In this document: positions 9,749 through 18,436 of the stretch, piece after piece
Layout: every line of letters starts with the position of its first letter
Numbering within the stretch: the first letter of the stretch is position 1
Assembly: GCF_038397725.1 (NCBI RefSeq)
Contig: NZ_CP151634.1
Coordinates: forward strand, 2,046,001 to 2,110,000
Direction of reading: 5' to 3'
Source: Microbacterium sp. LWO13-1.2
GTDB taxonomy: Bacteria > Actinomycetota > Actinomycetes > Actinomycetales > Microbacteriaceae
Length of the DNA stretch: 64,000 nucleotides
The notes under the pieces: generated by a model
The model's input: the letters and a program-made list of their open reading frames with translations, nothing else
What the model was told of the DNA's origin: nothing
Database searches by the model: none
Program-made: the position numbers and the translations under genes

Positions 9749-10461
9749 GTGACAACAAGGAGAACGAAGTGACCGAAACGGCTGCTGCCGCTCCCGAGAC
9801 GGCTGCTGTCGTCTCCGAGACGGCTGCCGGCACGACGCAGGCGGAGCCCGCTCGCGAAGGTCGCCGTGGCGGCGGTCGTGGCGAGCGCAACCAGGGCGGT
9901 CGTGACCGCAACTCGCGTGACCGCGGCGACAACCAGTTCCTGGAGCGTGTCGTCACCATCAACCGCGTCTCGAAGGTCGTCAAGGGTGGTCGTCGCTTCA
10001 GCTTCACCGCTCTCGTCGTCGTCGGTGACGGCAACGGTCTGGTCGGCGTCGGCTACGGCAAGGCCCGCGAGGTCCCTCTGGCGATCTCGAAGGGTGTCGA
10101 AGAGGCCAAGCGCAACTTCTTCCGCGTTCCGCGCGTCGGCAGCACCATCCCGCACCCCGTGCAGGGTGAGGCCGCTGCTGGTGTGGTGCTCCTGCGCCCC
10201 GCCTCGGGTGGTACCGGTGTTATCGCCGGTGGCCCCGTTCGCGCCGTCCTCGAGTGCGCCGGTATCCACGACGTGCTCTCGAAGTCGCTCGGTTCGTCGA
10301 ACACGATCAACATCGTGCACGCGACGGTCGCGGCCCTGAAGCAGCTCGAGGAGCCCCGTGCGGTCGCCGCACGTCGTGGCCTCGAGTTCGACCAGGTCGC
10401 CCCGGCGCGTCTTGTCCGCGCGGAGGCCGAGGCCATCGCCGCACAGAAGGTAGGTGCCTGA
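9745..10461 (+). CDS. rpsE: 30S ribosomal protein S5 with acidic/Gly-Arg N-terminal extension
   Basis: 238 residues from GTG 9745. The S5 double-stranded-RNA-like domain starts near residue 63 ([20 protein letters not shown]) and includes [13 protein letters not shown] and the C-terminal fold with [16 protein letters not shown]. The first 60 residues are an Ala/Glu/Thr-rich then Arg/Gly-rich extension. A GTG at 9769 preceded by AGGAGAA is a possible internal start. S5 contributes to decoding accuracy in the 30S body. Confidence 0.96.
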   Translation: MSDNKENEVTETAAAAPETAAVVSETAAGTTQAEPAREGRRGGGRGERNQGGRDRNSRDRGDNQFLERVVTINRVSKVVKGGRRFSFTALVVVGDGNGLVGVGYGKAREVPLAISKGVEEAKRNFFRVPRVGSTIPHPVQGEAAAGVVLLRPASGGTGVIAGGPVRAVLECAGIHDVLSKSLGSSNTINIVHATVAALKQLEEPRAVAARRGLEFDQVAPARLVRAEAEAIAAQKVGA

Positions 10462-10646
10462 TGGCCGCCCGGCTGAAGGTCACACAGATCAAGTCCAAGG
10501 TGAGCGAGAAGCAGAACCAGCGTGACACGCTGCGCAGCCTCGGTCTTAAGCGCATCGGTGACAGCACCGTTCGCCCCGACGACGCGCAGAATCGCGGATA
10601 CGTCAAGACCGTCGCACACCTCGTCAAGGTTGAGGAGATCGACTAA
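10461..10646 (+). CDS. rpmD: 50S ribosomal protein L30
   Basis: 61 residues, the usual size, starting [20 protein letters not shown] and containing [23 protein letters not shown] 10461 overlaps the rpsE stop (TGATG) and the stop overlaps the rplO start (TAATG). Confidence 0.97.
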   Translation: MAARLKVTQIKSKVSEKQNQRDTLRSLGLKRIGDSTVRPDDAQNRGYVKTVAHLVKVEEID

Positions 10647-11299
10647 TGGCTGAGAAGAACGACGCCGTCGAGGCCGAGAAGGCCCCGAAGAAGGCTGCCG
10701 CTCCCAAGGCTGCTGCTGAGAAGAAGCCCGCGGCTAAGAAGCCTGCAGCGAAGAAGGCACCGGCTACGTCCGCTGCCGCCGACGCTGCGGCTGACAAGCC
10801 CGCAGCGAAGAAGCCCGCCGCCAAGAAGGCAACGCCGGCGAAGGATGCTCCGGCATCCCGCCCCGGCGTGCTGAAGGTGCACCACCTGCGTCCGGTCCCC
10901 GGATCCAACACCGCGAAGACCCGTGTCGGTCGCGGTGAGGGCTCCAAGGGCAAGACCGCCGGTCGCGGCACGAAGGGCACCAAGGCCCGCAACACCGTGC
11001 GCGTCGGATTCGAGGGTGGGCAGATGCCGCTGCACATGCGCACCCCGAAGCTGCGCGGCTTCAAGAACCCGTTCCGCGTCGAGTACCAGGTCGTGAACCT
11101 GGAGAAGCTCGCGGAACTGTACCCCAAGGGTGGCGACGTCACCATCAGCGACCTGGTCGCCAAGGGTGCTGTTCGCAAGAACGAGAAGGTCAAGGTTCTC
11201 GGAGACGGCGACATCGCCGTCAAGCTCACCGTCACGGTCGACAAGGTCTCGGGTTCTGCCGAGCAGAAGATCGTGGCTGCGGGCGGATCCGTCAAGTAG
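10646..11299 (+). CDS. rplO: 50S ribosomal protein L15 with Lys/Ala-rich histone-H1-like N-terminal extension
   Basis: 217 residues against about 145-150 for a standard L15. The ribosomal core starts near residue 75 ([20 protein letters not shown]) and has the [17 protein letters not shown] block and [18 protein letters not shown]. Residues 1-72 are almost only K, A, P, E and D with repeated [10 protein letters not shown] units, resembling histone H1 or HupB tails. The reading frame is continuous and the start is fixed by the TAATG overlap with rpmD, so this is not a miscalled start. A terminator follows. Confidence 0.95.
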   Translation: MAEKNDAVEAEKAPKKAAAPKAAAEKKPAAKKPAAKKAPATSAAADAAADKPAAKKPAAKKATPAKDAPASRPGVLKVHHLRPVPGSNTAKTRVGRGEGSKGKTAGRGTKGTKARNTVRVGFEGGQMPLHMRTPKLRGFKNPFRVEYQVVNLEKLAELYPKGGDVTISDLVAKGAVRKNEKVKVLGDGDIAVKLTVTVDKVSGSAEQKIVAAGGSVK

Positions 11300-11305
11300 C
11301 CAGTG

Positions 11306-11343
11306 CACAAGAGGGGTCGGAGAATTCTCCGGCCCCTCTTGTG
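11306..11343 (+). terminator. Terminator between rplO and secY
   Basis: A 19-bp inverted repeat (11306-11324 with 11325-11343, one G-U pair) begins 6 bases after the rplO stop. The hairpin tip contains GAATTC. It would split the spc operon so that secY needs read-through or its own promoter. Confidence 0.75.
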
Positions 11344-11402
11344 GGTTACCCTGGTCTTTCAGCCGCCCTGCAGGGGCGGCAACCTTTTCAGGAGGAACGC
11401 CC

Positions 11403-12725
11403 TTGTTTAGCGCTATCGCGCGGATCTTCCGCACGCCCGACTTGCGACGGAAGATCGGTTTCACACTGGCGATCATCGCCATCTACCGATTCGGCTCCAA
11501 CGTCCCGGCCCCGTTCGTGCACTTCCCCAACGTTGAGGAGTGCCTCGCCGAGAACGCCGGCGCCGATGGACTGCTCGGGCTCGTCAACCTCTTCTCGGGT
11601 GGCGCGCTGCTGCAGCTCTCGATCTTCGCGCTGGGCGTCATGCCCTACATCACGGCGACGATCATCACGCAGCTCCTGCGCGTGGTCATTCCGCACTTCG
11701 AAGCGCTGCACAAAGAGGGCCAGGCCGGTCAGGGCAAGCTGACCCAGTACACCCGCTACCTCACGATCGCGCTCGCGCTGCTCCAGTCGACGACGCTGAT
11801 CACCGTGGCACGCAGCGGCCAGCTCTTCGGCAACACCGACATCGCGGCGTGCCAGAACCTGCTCACGAACGACGTGTGGTGGGCGCAGCTGCTCATCATC
11901 ATGACGATGACCGCCGGAACCGGCCTCATCATGTGGTTCGCCGAGCTCGTCACCGAGCGCGGCATCGGCAACGGCATGTCCCTGCTGATCTTCACCTCGA
12001 TCGCAGCGACGTTCCCGTCCGCGATGTGGCTGATCTGGGAGTCGCGTGGCTTCGAGGTCTTCCTCCTCGTCCTCGCCGTCGGCATCGTCGTGATGGGTCT
12101 CGTGGTCTTCGTCGAGCAGTCGCAGCGCCGCATCCCGGTGCAGTACGCCAAGCGCATGGTCGGACGCCGCACATACGGCGGCACCAACACGTACATCCCG
12201 ATCAAGGTGAACATGGCGGGCGTGATCCCCGTGATCTTCGCCTCCTCGCTGCTGTACATCCCGATGCTGGTCGCGCAGTTCAACACCCCGCAGGATGGCT
12301 CAGCGCCGCCGGCCTGGGTGACCTGGATCTCGACGCACTTCGCCACGGGCGACCAGCCGTTCTACATGGCTGTCTACTTCCTGCTGATCATCGGCTTCAC
12401 CTACTTCTACGTGGCGATCACGTTCAACCCGGTCGAGGTCGCGGACAACATGAAGAAGTACGGCGGCTTCATCCCGGGCATCCGCGCCGGACGTCCGACC
12501 GCCGAGTACCTCGACTACGTGCTCACCCGCATCACGCTGCCTGGCTCCCTCTACCTGGGTCTCATCGCGCTGATCCCGCTCGTGGCTCTGGCCACGGTGG
12601 GCGCCAACCAGAACTTCCCGTTCGGCGGCGCATCGATCCTCATCATCGTCGGTGTGGGTCTCGAGACGGTCAAGCAGATCGACGCGCAGCTGCAGCAGCG
12701 ACACTACGAAGGGCTCCTCCGATGA
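11403..12725 (+). CDS. secY: Preprotein translocase subunit SecY
   Basis: 440 residues from a TTG start at 11403, chosen because an optimal AGGAGG (11390-11395) lies 7 bases upstream and the protein then starts MFSAIARIFRTPDLRRKIGF, the normal SecY N-terminus. Longer in-frame extensions run into rplO. Ten hydrophobic segments are visible, with the conserved IYRFGSNVPAPF, GALLQLSIFALGVMPYITA and RRTYGGTNTYIPIKVNMAG segments. It forms the protein-conducting channel with SecE/SecG. The stop overlaps adk by 4 bases. Confidence 0.97.
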   Translation: MFSAIARIFRTPDLRRKIGFTLAIIAIYRFGSNVPAPFVHFPNVEECLAENAGADGLLGLVNLFSGGALLQLSIFALGVMPYITATIITQLLRVVIPHFEALHKEGQAGQGKLTQYTRYLTIALALLQSTTLITVARSGQLFGNTDIAACQNLLTNDVWWAQLLIIMTMTAGTGLIMWFAELVTERGIGNGMSLLIFTSIAATFPSAMWLIWESRGFEVFLLVLAVGIVVMGLVVFVEQSQRRIPVQYAKRMVGRRTYGGTNTYIPIKVNMAGVIPVIFASSLLYIPMLVAQFNTPQDGSAPPAWVTWISTHFATGDQPFYMAVYFLLIIGFTYFYVAITFNPVEVADNMKKYGGFIPGIRAGRPTAEYLDYVLTRITLPGSLYLGLIALIPLVALATVGANQNFPFGGASILIIVGVGLETVKQIDAQLQQRHYEGLLR

Positions 12726-13318
12726 CAGCATCCGCTCGTCTCCTCATCGTCGGCCCGCAGGGTTCCGGCAAGGGCACGCAGGGCGTGCGCATCGCCGAGT
12801 CCTACGGAATCCCGGTCGTATCCACCGGCGACATCTTCCGGGCGAACATCAAGGCGGGAACGCCCCTCGGCCAGCAGGTCACGGCCATCCTCGACAAGGG
12901 CGACCTCGTCCCGGACGAGCTGACGAGCGAGATCGTCCGTGACCGTCTTTCGCAGGACGATGCTGCGCACGGATTCCTCCTCGACGGCTACCCGCGCAAT
13001 ACGGCGCAGGTGGCGCACCTGGATGCATTCCTGAGCGGCCGCGGCGAGTCCCTCGACGCAGTCATCCTGCTGGATGTTCCGCGTGACGAGAGCATGGAGC
13101 GCCTGCGGCTGCGGGCGAGCGAGCAGGGGCGTTCGGATGACACGGAAGATGCGATCGCGCATCGTCTGGACATCTACGAGCGCGAGACTGCGCCGATCCT
13201 CGAGGCGTACGGTGACAAGAACATCGTCGACCGCATCGATGGTGTCGGCTCGCTCGACGAGATCACCGAGCGCATCGTCGCCGCGCTGGACGCGCGCGGC
13301 CTGCGCGTCGCGGTCTGA
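12722..13318 (+). CDS. adk: Adenylate kinase (short form)
   Basis: 198 residues. The P-loop GPQGSGKGTQG lies near residue 10, with DGYPRN (about residues 85-90) and the LID replaced by a short loop around RASEQGRSDDTEDAIAHR, so it is the short type without a zinc-binding LID. It converts AMP plus ATP to two ADP. The ATGA overlap with secY and the 9-base gap to map keep the classic secY-adk-map order. Confidence 0.97.
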   Translation: MTASARLLIVGPQGSGKGTQGVRIAESYGIPVVSTGDIFRANIKAGTPLGQQVTAILDKGDLVPDELTSEIVRDRLSQDDAAHGFLLDGYPRNTAQVAHLDAFLSGRGESLDAVILLDVPRDESMERLRLRASEQGRSDDTEDAIAHRLDIYERETAPILEAYGDKNIVDRIDGVGSLDEITERIVAALDARGLRVAV

Positions 13319-13327
13319 GCCGACGCG

Positions 13328-14176
13328 ATGTTCCGCCGGTCGATCTACAAGACTCCCACCCAGCTTCGGGCCATGGTGGAGCCTGGACTGATCACGGCAG
13401 CAGCGCTGGATACCATTCGTCCCCTGATCCGCGCCGGGGTGACGACCCTCGAGCTCGACGCGGCGGCGAACCGTGCGATCCTCGAACGCGGGGCCGAGTC
13501 CAACTTCCAGCTGGTCCGCGGATACCATCACACGATCTGCGTCTCCGTGAACGAGCAGGTCGTGCACGGTATCCCGAGCGACCGTGTGCTGCAGCCGGGT
13601 GACATCGTCTCGGTCGACTGCGGGGCGCAGTTCCAGGGCTGGAACGGCGACAGCGCGATCACCGTCGTGATCCCCGACCCGTCGCGCGCCGATCTCGTCG
13701 CGCAGCGCGAGGAACTCTCGCGCGTCACCGAGGGGTCGATGTGGGCCGGTATCGCGACGATGGCGACGGCGTCGCACCTCGGCGACGTCGGCGCAGCCAT
13801 TCAGGACTACATCGAGGCGCAGGGATCCTCTGCGGTGACGGGGGAGCCGTACGGCATCCTCCGCGAGTACGTCGGACACGGCATCGGGCGCAAGATGCAC
13901 GAGGCGCCGAGCGTGTTCAACTACCGGACGCCGGATCCCGGTGCCGAGGTGAAGCCGGGCCTGGTCGTCGCCATCGAGCCGATGGTCACAGCCGGCGGCG
14001 AGTTGACGTTCGTCGAGGATGATGACTGGACCGTCTCGACCATCGACGGCACCGACGGCTCGCACTGGGAGCACAGCGTGGCTGTGCACGACGGTGGCAT
14101 CTGGGTGCTGACGGCGCCTGATGGCGGCGCTGAGGGGCTGGCGCCGTTCGGCGTCACTCCGGTGCCCGTCGCCTAG
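13328..14176 (+). CDS. map: Type I methionine aminopeptidase
   Basis: 282 residues. All pita-bread catalytic residues are present: His80, metal ligands Asp97 (VDCGA), Asp108 (GDSA), His184 (GHGIGRKMHE), Glu217 (AIEPM) and Glu248 (WEHSVAV). It removes the initiator Met after deformylation. It is encoded 9 bases after adk. The C-terminus has about 25 residues past the catalytic core. Confidence 0.97.
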   Translation: MFRRSIYKTPTQLRAMVEPGLITAAALDTIRPLIRAGVTTLELDAAANRAILERGAESNFQLVRGYHHTICVSVNEQVVHGIPSDRVLQPGDIVSVDCGAQFQGWNGDSAITVVIPDPSRADLVAQREELSRVTEGSMWAGIATMATASHLGDVGAAIQDYIEAQGSSAVTGEPYGILREYVGHGIGRKMHEAPSVFNYRTPDPGAEVKPGLVVAIEPMVTAGGELTFVEDDDWTVSTIDGTDGSHWEHSVAVHDGGIWVLTAPDGGAEGLAPFGVTPVPVA

Positions 14177-14309
14177 AACTGCGCAGCTCCAGGCGCTCAC
14201 AAGAGGCGCATAGGCGCGCCGGGCAAAATAAGATCGTAGGGTGCGCGCTGCGCACGGAGACTTCAGTCGGGTTCGCGCTTCGGGCGAACCTCGAGAGAAA
14301 CGGAACGCA

Positions 14310-14993
14310 ATGGCCGCTGCGAAGGGCAACACCACCAACTGGTTCGCCATCTGGATATCGATCGCCGTGGTCGTCGTCCTCGTCGGACTCGGCGGCCTCG
14401 TCGTCTTCCTGAACAACATGGCCACCGCTCCTGGTGCCGCTCCGAAGAGCGACATCGTCAACGAGGAGACCGGCGCGATCTCCTTCGGCACCGGCGAGGA
14501 AGTCGTCGACACGTACGTCGACTTCATGTGCCCCGCCTGCAACGCTTTCGAGGGTCAGTTCGGCGAACAGCTTCAGAGCGCAGCGGCGGACAATGAGATC
14601 ACCCTCAACATCCACCCGATCTCGATTCTCGACCGCCTGTCGCAGAACACGAACTACTCGACGCGGGCAGCGAATGCGGCGTACTGCGTCGCGGAAGACG
14701 CTCCCGACGCCTTCTTGGACTTCTTCAACCTTCTGTACGCGAACCAGCCGGCGGAGAACTCCACCGGTCTGACGGATGACGAACTCGCGGCCTTTGCTGA
14801 GCAGGCGGGGTCCGCTGGAGCGGCTGACTGCATCGCGGACGGCACCTTCAGCGACTTCGTCGCGGACCGTACGCCCGAGACGCCTCCGGGCCCGCAGGGC
14901 ATCAGCACGCCGACGGTCACCATCAACGGAGAGCGTCTCGACCTGCAGGCCGGCGGAGCCGCGGAACTCGCGAAGCTCCTTGGCATCGGCTGA
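14310..14993 (+). CDS. Membrane-anchored DsbA-like thioredoxin-fold protein
   Basis: 227 residues from ATG 14310, which gives a short cytoplasmic lead and one membrane anchor (IWISIAVVVVLVGLGGLVVF, about residues 12-32). The extracytoplasmic part is a DsbA-type thioredoxin domain with the active-site motif CPAC (DFMCPACNAF). The late GISTPTVTINGERLD segment supplies the cis-Pro (TPT). It is probably a disulfide oxidoreductase or isomerase outside the membrane. The position between map and infA is, as I recall, common in Microbacteriaceae. An upstream in-frame ATG at 14241 has no ribosome site. Confidence 0.88.
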   Translation: MAAAKGNTTNWFAIWISIAVVVVLVGLGGLVVFLNNMATAPGAAPKSDIVNEETGAISFGTGEEVVDTYVDFMCPACNAFEGQFGEQLQSAAADNEITLNIHPISILDRLSQNTNYSTRAANAAYCVAEDAPDAFLDFFNLLYANQPAENSTGLTDDELAAFAEQAGSAGAADCIADGTFSDFVADRTPETPPGPQGISTPTVTINGERLDLQAGGAAELAKLLGIG

Positions 14994-15010
14994 TCAACAG
15001 ACGCGAGGAG

Positions 15011-15040
15011 GGCGGGCCCGCACAGCGCGGGTCCGCCTTT
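15011..15040 (+). terminator. Terminator after the DsbA-like gene
   Basis: GGCGGGCCCGC (15011-15021) pairs with 15027-15037 with one G-U pair, loop ACAGC, then TTT. It lies 17 bases past the stop. Confidence 0.8.
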
Positions 15041-15197
15041 CCCACGCCGGGGTGTCCGCATTTGCCGGATGCCCCGCCGTCAGATACCATGGATCTTTGG
15101 TGCCTTGCGCCTTGATTCGGCGTGTCTGAATCGGCGAAGCATCAATATCCAATCACCCACCGCAGATCGACCGGTCTGCAGAAGCGTCAGCGAGGCT

Positions 15198-15419
15198 ATG
15201 GCTAAGAAAGACGGTGTCATCGAGATCGAGGGCGTGATCTCCGAGGCGCTGCCCAACGCGATGTTCCGCGTTGAGCTCGCCAACGGGCACAAGGTCCTTG
15301 CAACGATTTCCGGAAAGATGCGGCAGAACTACATCCGCATCATCCCCGAGGACCGCGTGGTCGTGGAGCTCAGCCCCTACGACCTGACGCGCGGTCGTAT
15401 CGTCTACCGCTACCGCTGA
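15198..15419 (+). CDS. infA: Translation initiation factor IF-1
   Basis: 73 residues, nearly identical in pattern to all bacterial IF-1: [20 protein letters not shown] at the start, then [20 protein letters not shown] and the end [12 protein letters not shown] 15198 is chosen to match the family length. IF-1 covers the 30S A site during initiation. It lies 68 bases before rpmJ. Confidence 0.98.
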   Translation: MAKKDGVIEIEGVISEALPNAMFRVELANGHKVLATISGKMRQNYIRIIPEDRVVVELSPYDLTRGRIVYRYR

Positions 15420-15487
15420 TCGGTCGAGAAGTAACGGCCTGATTCCGCGGAGCGGGGTCGGTACGAAGACAGCGAACAGGAAACATC

Positions 15488-15604
15488 ATGAAGGTCAACC
15501 CCAGCGTCAAGCCCATCTGCGATCACTGCAAGGTGATCCGCCGTCACGGCCGCGTCATGGTGATCTGCAAGAGCAACCCGCGCCACAAGCAGCGTCAGGG
15601 CTGA
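15488..15604 (+). CDS. rpmJ: 50S ribosomal protein L36 (zinc-binding form)
   Basis: 38 residues from ATG 15488: [20 protein letters not shown] at the start and [13 protein letters not shown] at the end. The CxxC, third Cys and His that hold zinc are all present, so this is the C+ form. The infA-rpmJ-rpsM-rpsK order is canonical. Confidence 0.98.
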   Translation: MKVNPSVKPICDHCKVIRRHGRVMVICKSNPRHKQRQG

Positions 15605-15735
15605 TCTTTCAGATCCCCCAGCACAACTGAATACACAACAGGCAGGATCAGAATCCGCGCAAGCGGGGGACACCTCGGGGCAGAGGCCCGGGCACCGATC
15701 CTGCTCCACACCTCTACAACACTCAGGAGAGTCGC
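15605..15735 (+). promoter_or_regulatory. Structured leader upstream of rpsM
   Basis: The 131-base spacer carries GCAGGATC (15642-15649) complementary to GATCCTGC (15697-15704), enclosing GC-rich smaller stems. It could be a ribosomal-protein leader or simply a processing site. No gene is seen in it. Confidence 0.4.
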
Positions 15736-16110
<375 letters not shown>

Positions 16111-16142
16111 GCAGCGGCCCCAGGGACTAGGAGAACACTTTC

Positions 16143-16541
16143 ATGGCTGCACCCAAGGCCGCCGCGCGCAAGCCGCGCCGCAAGGAAAAGAAGAACATCG
16201 CGCTGGGCCAGGCCCACATCAAGTCGACGTTCAACAACACGATCGTCTCGATCACCGACCCGTCCGGCGCTGTCATCAGCTGGGCATCGTCCGGTGGAGT
16301 GGGCTTCAAGGGCTCGCGCAAGTCGACCCCGTACGCGGCCGGCATGGCCGCCGAGTCGGCTGCTCGTCAGGCGCAGGAGCACGGCGTCAAGAAGGTCGAC
16401 GTCTTCGTGAAGGGTCCGGGCTCCGGTCGCGAGACCGCGATCCGCTCGCTGACCGCTGCCGGCCTCGAGGTCGGCTCGATCCAGGACGTGACGCCGCAGG
16501 CTCACAACGGCTGCCGTCCGCCGAAGCGCCGCCGCGTCTGA
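16143..16541 (+). CDS. rpsK: 30S ribosomal protein S11
   Basis: 132 residues with [36 protein letters not shown] and the end [18 protein letters not shown]. It sits on the 30S platform near the exit-site mRNA. In most actinobacteria rpsD follows; here a hairpin and rpoA follow instead. Confidence 0.98.
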   Translation: MAAPKAAARKPRRKEKKNIALGQAHIKSTFNNTIVSITDPSGAVISWASSGGVGFKGSRKSTPYAAGMAAESAARQAQEHGVKKVDVFVKGPGSGRETAIRSLTAAGLEVGSIQDVTPQAHNGCRPPKRRRV

Positions 16542-16548
16542 TCCGGCA

Positions 16549-16594
16549 ATGACGAGGGATGCTTCGGCATCCCTCGTCATGCCCGCGTGCGGGC
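16549..16594 (+). terminator. Double hairpin between rpsK and rpoA
   Basis: A perfect 14-bp stem (16549-16562 with 16567-16580) with a TTCG tetraloop is followed directly by GCCCGC-GT-GCGGGC (16581-16594). There is no T-run, so it may act as an attenuator or partial terminator, lowering rpoA relative to the ribosomal genes, or as an RNA processing site. Confidence 0.6.
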
Positions 16595-16662
16595 ACTGAT
16601 TCAACTAAAGACCTCACCCACCACATGTCATATAGCGGTCATGTGATCGAAAGGAACACAGA

Positions 16663-17652
16663 GTGCTTATTGCACAGCGTCCCACACTCATCGAGGAAAA
16701 GATCGTCGAGAACCGGAGCCGGTTCATCATCGAGCCTCTGGAGCCCGGCTTCGGATACACGATCGGCAACTCGCTGCGTCGCAGCCTGCTGTCGTCGATC
16801 CCCGGTGCCGCTGTCACCAGCGTTCGCCTCGACGGTGTGCTGCACGAGTTCAGCACCATCCCCGGCGTGAAGGAGGATGTCACCGAGATCATCCTCAACA
16901 TCAAGCAGCTCGTCGTCTCGAGCGAGCGCGATGAGCCCATCACGGCTTACCTGCGCAAGACCGGTTCTGGCGAAGTGACCGCTGCAGACATCTCGGCTCC
17001 GGCCGGTGTCGAGGTGCACAACCCCGAGCTCGTCATCGCGACCCTGAACGACACCGCGAAGTTCGAACTCGAGCTCACGATCGAGCGCGGCCGTGGCTAT
17101 GTCTCGGCGACGCAGAACCGCAACGAGTACGCCGAGGCCGGTCAGATCCCGATCGACTCGATCTACTCGCCGGTCCTGAAGGTCAGCTACCGGGTCGAGG
17201 CGACTCGTGCCGGTGAGCGCACCGACTTCGACAAGCTCATCCTCGACGTCGAGACCAAGTCCTCGATGCTTCCGCGCGACGCTGTCGCGTCGGCCGCGAA
17301 GACGCTCACCGAGCTGTTCGGTCTCGCCCGCGAGCTGAACGTCGAGGCCGAGGGCATCGAGATCGGCCCGGCGCCGGTCGAGGCGGTGAGCTCCAGCGAG
17401 CTCTCCATGCCGATCGAAGACCTCGACCTGTCGGTCCGCTCGTACAACTGCCTCAAGCGTGAAGGCATCAACACGGTGTCCGAGCTCGTCGCCCTCTCGG
17501 AGACGCAGCTCATGAACATCCGCAACTTCGGCCAGAAGTCGGTCGACGAGGTGCGCGACAAGCTCATCTCGCTCGGTCTGTCGCTCAAGGATTCGGTGCC
17601 CGGTTTCGACGGCGCCCACTTCTACGGCGGCAGCGAAGACGAGTCCTTCTGA
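16663..17652 (+). CDS. rpoA: RNA polymerase alpha subunit
   Basis: 329 residues from GTG 16663, with AAAGGA upstream. The N-terminal assembly domain begins [20 protein letters not shown] and has [20 protein letters not shown]. The C-terminal DNA- and activator-binding domain covers about residues 250-315 ([19 protein letters not shown], then [11 protein letters not shown]). It is joined to rplQ by a 34-base spacer. Confidence 0.98.
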   Translation: MLIAQRPTLIEEKIVENRSRFIIEPLEPGFGYTIGNSLRRSLLSSIPGAAVTSVRLDGVLHEFSTIPGVKEDVTEIILNIKQLVVSSERDEPITAYLRKTGSGEVTAADISAPAGVEVHNPELVIATLNDTAKFELELTIERGRGYVSATQNRNEYAEAGQIPIDSIYSPVLKVSYRVEATRAGERTDFDKLILDVETKSSMLPRDAVASAAKTLTELFGLARELNVEAEGIEIGPAPVEAVSSSELSMPIEDLDLSVRSYNCLKREGINTVSELVALSETQLMNIRNFGQKSVDEVRDKLISLGLSLKDSVPGFDGAHFYGGSEDESF

Positions 17653-17686
17653 CCTTCCCGAAATTCTGACCAGGAGTTAGTCAACT

Positions 17687-18364
17687 ATGCCTAAGCCCAC
17701 CAAGGGTCCCCGCCTCGGAGGCGGCCCCGCACACGAGCGCCTGATGCTTGCCAACCTCGCGGCGGCGCTCTACACCCACAAGTCGATCAAGACGACCGAG
17801 ACCAAGGCCAAGCGCCTTCGTCCGCTCGCCGAGCGACTCATCACCTTCGCCAAGCGCGGCGACCTGCACGCACGCCGTCGCGTGCTGTCGGTCATCGGTG
17901 ACAAGGAAGTCGTACACATCCTTTTCGCCGAGATCGCGCCGCTGGTTGCAGACCGTGAGGGCGGCTACACCCGCATCACGAAGGTCGGCAACCGTAAGGG
18001 CGACAACGCTCCGATGGCTGTGATCGAGCTCGTTCTCGAGCCCGTCACCCCGAAGGCGAAGTCGACCAAGAAGGCTGCTGCTGCCCCGAAGGCTGCGGAG
18101 AAGCCGGCCGAGGAGGCCCCCGTCGAGGAGGCCGCGGAGGAGACCGCTGCTCCTGCCGCGTTCGCCGCCGCAGAGTTCGGTGACGACTCGGCAGAGCCGC
18201 TCGAAGACGGTTCCGCTCCCGAGGGCTTCGACATCAAGGGCAACAAGGACTCGATGAAGTTCCACCGCCCCGATGGCCAGTGGTACGACGCCACCGTCGC
18301 CGAGGTGTGGTTCCGCACCGCTGAGGCCGCTGAAGCCGCAGGTTTCGTCGAGGCCGGCAAGTAA
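17687..18364 (+). CDS. rplQ: 50S ribosomal protein L17 with long C-terminal extension
   Basis: 225 residues. The ribosomal part is the first 120 residues ([20 protein letters not shown] at the start). A Lys/Ala/Glu-rich linker covers about 121-165. The tail has a conserved-looking segment with [20 protein letters not shown] and [16 protein letters not shown]. Comparable KGN-SM-H-AEVWF-AGF tails are known to me from other actinobacterial proteins, including L17, so the tail looks like a real small domain and not random sequence. The downstream hairpin ends the ribosomal superoperon. Confidence 0.95.
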   Translation: MPKPTKGPRLGGGPAHERLMLANLAAALYTHKSIKTTETKAKRLRPLAERLITFAKRGDLHARRRVLSVIGDKEVVHILFAEIAPLVADREGGYTRITKVGNRKGDNAPMAVIELVLEPVTPKAKSTKKAAAAPKAAEKPAEEAPVEEAAEETAAPAAFAAAEFGDDSAEPLEDGSAPEGFDIKGNKDSMKFHRPDGQWYDATVAEVWFRTAEAAEAAGFVEAGK

Positions 18365-18379
18365 GCCACAGCTTCACAA

Positions 18380-18421
18380 CGAAGAAGCCCGCCCACCCTT
18401 CGGGGTCGGCGGGCTTCTTCG
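18380..18421. terminator. Bidirectional terminator between rplQ and the acyl-CoA ligase
   Basis: CGAAGAAGCCCGCC (18380-18393) pairs with 18408-18421, with an inner ACCC-TTCG-GGGT hairpin. The A-rich and T-rich ends let it work in both directions, fitting the convergent genes. Confidence 0.88.
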
Positions 18422-18436
18422 CGTTCGTGGCGCGAG

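Noticed and set aside
11540-12721. N-terminal extension of the adenylate kinase frame through secY
   Set aside because: Adenylate kinase homology begins at ATG 12722, and the earlier part is an alternate-frame reading of secY.
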